64,000 nucleotides of DNA, taken from Dinghuibacter sp035492835 (lineage in GTDB: Bacteria > Bacteroidota > Bacteroidia > Chitinophagales > Chitinophagaceae). The position numbers were made by a program, and so were the translations under genes. Positions within the stretch are counted from its first letter, which is position 1. Each line of letters opens with the position of its first letter. This document shows, in pieces, positions 61,012-64,000 of the stretch. Location of the stretch: positions 1-64,000 of the forward strand of contig NZ_DATJIY010000066.1 in NCBI RefSeq assembly GCF_035492835.1, in the 5' to 3' direction. Under the pieces are notes generated by a model. It searched no databases and was not told the origin of the DNA. It saw only the letters and a program-made list of their open reading frames with translations.

Positions 61012-61629
61012 ATGACTGCACAAGAATGGTGGGCGATCCTGGTCCGGGAGGTTCTGGCGACGAACTGGCTGGTATGGGTGGCCGTTTGCGCTGGCGTAGC
61101 CGAGGTCCTGCTGGCATGGGCCGACAATATCTGGCTGTATCCGGCTGGCATCCTCGGGTCGGTACTGACGATATACTTCTTTTTCGATCTAAAGCTGTAT
61201 GCAGAAAGCGCGCTGAATGTCTACTACACGCTGGCAAGCATTTACGGCTGGTGGTACTGGTCCGCGAAGAAGGACCGGCCGCCGGTAAAACCCAGCTACA
61301 GCAGCGCGAAAGAATGGCGGATACCGGTTGCGATTTCGGTCCTTGGCACCTTGGGCACGTGGTGGGTATTGAAAAATTACACCCCTTCCCCCGTGCCCTT
61401 CTGGGACGCCCTGGTCAGCGCCATCGCCTGGGCGGGTACCTGGCAGCTGGCCCGGCGCAAGATCGAGAACTGGATCGTATTGAACGTTTCCAATGCCGTC
61501 GCGGTTCCGTTGCTGCTCTACAAGCATTCGCCCCTGTACGCCGCCGAAACGGTGTTCCTTTTTGTGGTAGCCATCTTCGGTTATTTCGGGTGGAGGAAGG
61601 AAATCAGGTTGGAGATATCGATCTCGTAG
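61012..61629 (+). CDS. pnuC: Nicotinamide riboside transporter PnuC-like
   Basis: Inner-membrane protein of 205 aa with about seven hydrophobic helices. The PnuC signatures are visible: NIWLYPAGILGSVLTIYFFFDLKLYAESALNVYYTLASIYGWWYW, and later WYLARRK-like WQLARRKIENW. PnuC moves nicotinamide riboside by facilitated diffusion. The ATG at 61012 is preferred; a longer open frame overlaps the LOG gene. The 3' end overlaps the convergent PD40 gene by 49 nt. Confidence 0.9.
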   Translation: MTAQEWWAILVREVLATNWLVWVAVCAGVAEVLLAWADNIWLYPAGILGSVLTIYFFFDLKLYAESALNVYYTLASIYGWWYWSAKKDRPPVKPSYSSAKEWRIPVAISVLGTLGTWWVLKNYTPSPVPFWDALVSAIAWAGTWQLARRKIENWIVLNVSNAVAVPLLLYKHSPLYAAETVFLFVVAIFGYFGWRKEIRLEISIS

Positions 61630-62516
61630 ATTTGGCGCATCCCGTTGGCCGTGGAATGGAACAGGGCGTCCGTGGCTTCAGGGCTCGCCTGTGCGGGTCG
61701 CGGTGACGGTTCCCGGTAGGAGCAGAAATACAGCTTTTTATTGTCGGGGGAAAGACCCGGCGCGCCATCGGCGCCGGCGGTATTGACCTTCGGACCCATG
61801 TTCAGGGGGGTGGTCCAGGTATCGCCGTCCCGGAATGTGATCCAAAGGTCCACGCTTCCCAACCCTTTTCGACCGGCGCTTGAAAAGATCACGAAACTTT
61901 CATCCCTGGCTACGACCGGATCGAAGTCGACGATACCGGGGTCGTTGAACGACAACCGTTCGGGCGCCTGGTAGGCGCCGTCCCGGAAAACGCACCGGTA
62001 GATATCCACGTCATGACGGGCGGTATCCGCGGAGCTGAAATACAGGTTGCCGTTGGCCGCAAAACCCGGATACGATATCTTCATCCCGGGTGGCAACGGC
62101 ACGGATACCGGTACCGGATTTCCGCCGGGTTCGGTGCCGCCGAGGGGCACATAAAAAAGTTTATAGTCGTAGTCGGCATAAGGTTTTCCCTCCACCGGAC
62201 GGTCGGATGAAAAATATAACCGCTTCCCATCCGCCGAGACAAAGGGGTCGCAGTCCCGGTAGATCCCGGTGAAGGGGAGCGGGATGGGTTTGCTCCAGAC
62301 GCCCCGGCGCTCCGTCGACGAATACAAGGCGATATATCCCCAGTTGATCGTGGCTTTGCTAAAGAAAACGGTGCGCCCGTCCGGGGTAAAGCTGGCGTTG
62401 AACGTAAAATCACCGGTAGATATCACACCCGGCGCGAAAAGCCGGGCGCTGTCCTGGGCGCTGTTCTGGGCGCGGCAGATACACGGAAGCGTTAGGAGCA
62501 GGAATAGGAGGCGCAT
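61581..62516 (-). CDS. PD40 (TolB-like) beta-propeller protein
   Basis: Secreted protein of 311 aa with a signal peptide ending at CRAQ. PD40 repeats are seen: FNASFTPDGRTVFFSKA, DPFVSADGKRLYFSSDR, YPGFAANGNLYFSSAD, FVIFSSAGRKG and GAPGLSPDNKKLYFCS. About five or six blades are present. Such propellers often bind peptides or act next to OmpA-like proteins. No enzyme domain is seen. Confidence 0.88.
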   Translation of the reverse strand: MRLLFLLLTLPCICRAQNSAQDSARLFAPGVISTGDFTFNASFTPDGRTVFFSKATINWGYIALYSSTERRGVWSKPIPLPFTGIYRDCDPFVSADGKRLYFSSDRPVEGKPYADYDYKLFYVPLGGTEPGGNPVPVSVPLPPGMKISYPGFAANGNLYFSSADTARHDVDIYRCVFRDGAYQAPERLSFNDPGIVDFDPVVARDESFVIFSSAGRKGLGSVDLWITFRDGDTWTTPLNMGPKVNTAGADGAPGLSPDNKKLYFCSYREPSPRPAQASPEATDALFHSTANGMRQIYEIDISNLISFLHPK

Positions 62517-62725
62517 GAATGTCTTCTTTTTGTAAAAAAAGCCTCCGTTGCCGGTTTCAGCCGACAGAATTCAATAGTTGAGCCGATAATTTTAATGGAT
62601 ATACCGGGAAAACTACGGTAGTACAGGTCGATTTTTTTTCGTATCTACATCGCCGTTGGTCTGGCGAAGGCGTTTGGTACAGTGGTTTTTTTTTCTGTAC
62701 TTTAACGTAATGTTCGCTTGCCTTT

Positions 62726-63112
62726 ATGACAATCATGAGCCCGCTACTGGAAACGGAGTATATACAGTTTGAACTGGAAGGAGATTTGTTGATCGCGACC
62801 TATAAGAAAGGTAAGAAGATCGACGCCAGCGTCGCCCGGCAGATTGTCCGGGATAGGGTAGAGTTTACGCAGGGGCGTCCCGTGCTGGCGCTGCTCGTAA
62901 ACCAAGGCGTTATCAGCATCGACAAAGACGCCAGGGCATACCTTTCTTCCCCCGAAGGCACCGCCGGGATAAAGGCGGCGGCCATCTTGAGCGATACCGC
63001 GGCGACCGCGATCATCGGGAACTTCATCATCCAGGTGAACAAACCCCACATCCCGGTCCGGTTGTTCATCAATCGGGAAAGAGCTGTAGGCTGGTTGCGG
63101 ACGAAGTCCTAG
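62726..63112 (+). CDS. DUF7793/STAS-like protein
   Basis: Protein of 128 aa; an alternative ATG lies at 62735. The sequence (FELEGDLLIATYKKGKKIDASVARQIVRDRVEF, LALLVNQGVISIDKDARAYLSS) matches a small Bacteroidota family with a SpoIIAA/STAS-like alternation of strands and helices. No function is known. The upstream region holds a T8-CGTA tract at 62632-62643 and a second T9 tract near 62685. Confidence 0.75.
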   Translation: MTIMSPLLETEYIQFELEGDLLIATYKKGKKIDASVARQIVRDRVEFTQGRPVLALLVNQGVISIDKDARAYLSSPEGTAGIKAAAILSDTAATAIIGNFIIQVNKPHIPVRLFINRERAVGWLRTKS

Positions 63113-63134
63113 ATTTGTCGGATAACCATCCAGC

Positions 63135-64000
63135 ATGAGAAAATTCCTGACCGCAGCGGCGGTGGCCTGTCTTTATCTGACCGCCGGCGCGCAAAACTCC
63201 CCCATCGAAACCCGTTTTGACGGTTACCTCGACGCCGCCAGGCTGGGAAGCCGCCTGAAGGTCATGTCGGCGCATCCCCACCACGTAGGATCACCCGGGG
63301 ACCAGGCCGTCGCCCGGTATATTTACGATCAGTACAAGTCGTTTGGGTTCGACGTGACTATCGACACGTTTTACGTACTTTTCCCGACACCCAAGACCCG
63401 CGAGCTGGAAATGACGGGTCCGGTCCACTATAAAGCGGTGCTCGCCGAGCCCCCGGTGCCGGGTGACTCGACTTCGTCCCAGACGAGCGAGCAGCTGCCC
63501 ACCTATAACGCATGGTCCGCAGACGGAGACGTCAGCGGGGAGCTGGTCTACGTGGGCTATGGCCTTCCCGACGACTACGACCAGCTGGCGCGGCGCGGCA
63601 TCGACGTCAAGGGGAAAATCGTCATTGCCCGGTATGGCCGCTCCTGGAGGGGCATCAAACCAAAGGTGGCGCAGGAGCACGGCGCGATCGGGTGTATCAT
63701 CTATTCCGATCCCAAGGACGACGGTTACTATGCGGGTGACGTATACCCCGAGGGCGCGTTCAAGAACGAATACGGCGTACAGCGCGGGTCGGTCATGGAT
63801 ATGCCGATATACCCCGGCGACCCGCTCACGCCCAATATCGGGGCGACAAAGGATGCACCCCGTATAGACCGTAAAGAGGCCGTCAACCTTTTAAAGATAC
63901 CGGTGCTCCCTATCAGCTACCACGACGCCGAGCCGCTGCTCAGGAGCCTGGAAGGGCCGGTGGCCCCGGACGACTGGAAGGGCGCGCTGCCCTTCACGTA
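63135..64000 (+). CDS. M28-family/glutamate carboxypeptidase-like metallopeptidase (N-terminal part)
   Basis: The gene runs off the window end, so only the first 288 codons are seen. A signal peptide ends at AGAQ. The start (LKVMSAHPHHVGSPGDQAVARYIYDQYKSFGFDV) and a PA-like insertion (ELVYVGYGLPDDYDQLARRGIDVKGKIVIARYG, AQEHGAIGCIIYSDPKDDGYY, DVYPEGAF, QRGSV) are typical of glutamate carboxypeptidase II-type M28 peptidases. The zinc-binding residues would lie beyond 64000. It starts 22 nt after the DUF7793 gene, so may be in the same transcript. A TAGATTTG box at 63110-63117 is also close. Confidence 0.92.
   Translation, partial: MRKFLTAAAVACLYLTAGAQNSPIETRFDGYLDAARLGSRLKVMSAHPHHVGSPGDQAVARYIYDQYKSFGFDVTIDTFYVLFPTPKTRELEMTGPVHYKAVLAEPPVPGDSTSSQTSEQLPTYNAWSADGDVSGELVYVGYGLPDDYDQLARRGIDVKGKIVIARYGRSWRGIKPKVAQEHGAIGCIIYSDPKDDGYYAGDVYPEGAFKNEYGVQRGSVMDMPIYPGDPLTPNIGATKDAPRIDRKEAVNLLKIPVLPISYHDAEPLLRSLEGPVAPDDWKGALPFT

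Noticed and set aside
1..64000. CRISPR arrays, tRNA or rRNA genes, transposases and phage genes.
   Set aside because: No regularly spaced repeats, cloverleaf-like intergenic segments or transposase/integrase proteins were seen on either strand.

Overview
The window is GC-rich and comes from a member of the Bacteroidota, most probably the Chitinophagaceae. The evidence is three SusC/SusD pairs, an ECF sigma/FecR pair driving a SusC with an STN domain, a type B (gliding-type) type IX secretion signal, DUF4252 proteins behind a sigma/anti-sigma pair, and few Shine-Dalgarno sites. The genus is inference. I saw no rRNA, tRNA, CRISPR array, insertion sequence, prophage or origin.

Region 1 (1-29.3 kb) is a glycan-utilisation region. 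A SusD/SusC pair at the left edge reads leftward. An operon on the plus strand (4.9-14.5 kb) encodes a secreted protein of unrecognised family that looks like a glycosidase, a phytanoyl-CoA dioxygenase-like protein, a GH123-like/DUF6067-like protein, and a fusion of a GH20 hexosaminidase with a beta-helix protein. A convergent Tat-type protein, probably an alpha/alpha-toroid enzyme, follows. A second operon (17.0-26.2 kb) carries SusC, SusD, an aldo/keto reductase, an enolase-superfamily dehydratase, a sodium:solute symporter and a mutarotase-like lipoprotein. This looks like capture of a glycan followed by uptake and non-phosphorylative oxidation of a deoxysugar such as L-fucose or L-rhamnose. 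An AraC regulator and a paralogue of the first glycosidase-like gene close the region.

Region 2 (29.3-38.9 kb) is mixed. It holds a degraded-looking stretch, an orphan beta-class DNA methyltransferase coupled to a serine beta-lactamase-like protein, a Crp/Fnr regulator with a cut-short helix-turn-helix, two probable permuted papain-like proteins, several small conserved proteins, an SDR, a one-domain AraC protein and a cytochrome P450.

Region 3 (38.9-45.8 kb) has two adjacent sigma-factor modules. The first is an atypical sigma factor and a membrane anti-sigma-like protein, divergent from a large secreted TPR-CHAT protein (caspase-like protease fold). The second is an ECF sigma factor, an anti-sigma-like protein and two DUF4252 proteins.

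Region 4 (45.8-50.8 kb) has a three-gene overlapping operon (metallophosphoesterase, class I amidotransferase, GluQ-like synthetase) divergent from a LytTR regulator and TPR histidine kinase pair.

Region 5 (50.8-57.5 kb) is a complete ECF sigma, FecR, STN-SusC, SusD locus. A 34-nt element between sigma and fecR is also present upstream of the susC at 1580-4657, so the two loci may share a regulator although they lie 52 kb apart.

Region 6 (57.5-64 kb) has a T9SS-secreted adhesin-like protein, an XRE regulator, a LOG-family protein, PnuC, a PD40 beta-propeller protein, a DUF7793-like protein and the start of an M28 peptidase cut by the window edge. Its intergenic regions carry a 16-bp inverted repeat and a hairpin plus T-run element that has a second copy 27.6 kb away, each about 70 nt upstream of a regulator gene.
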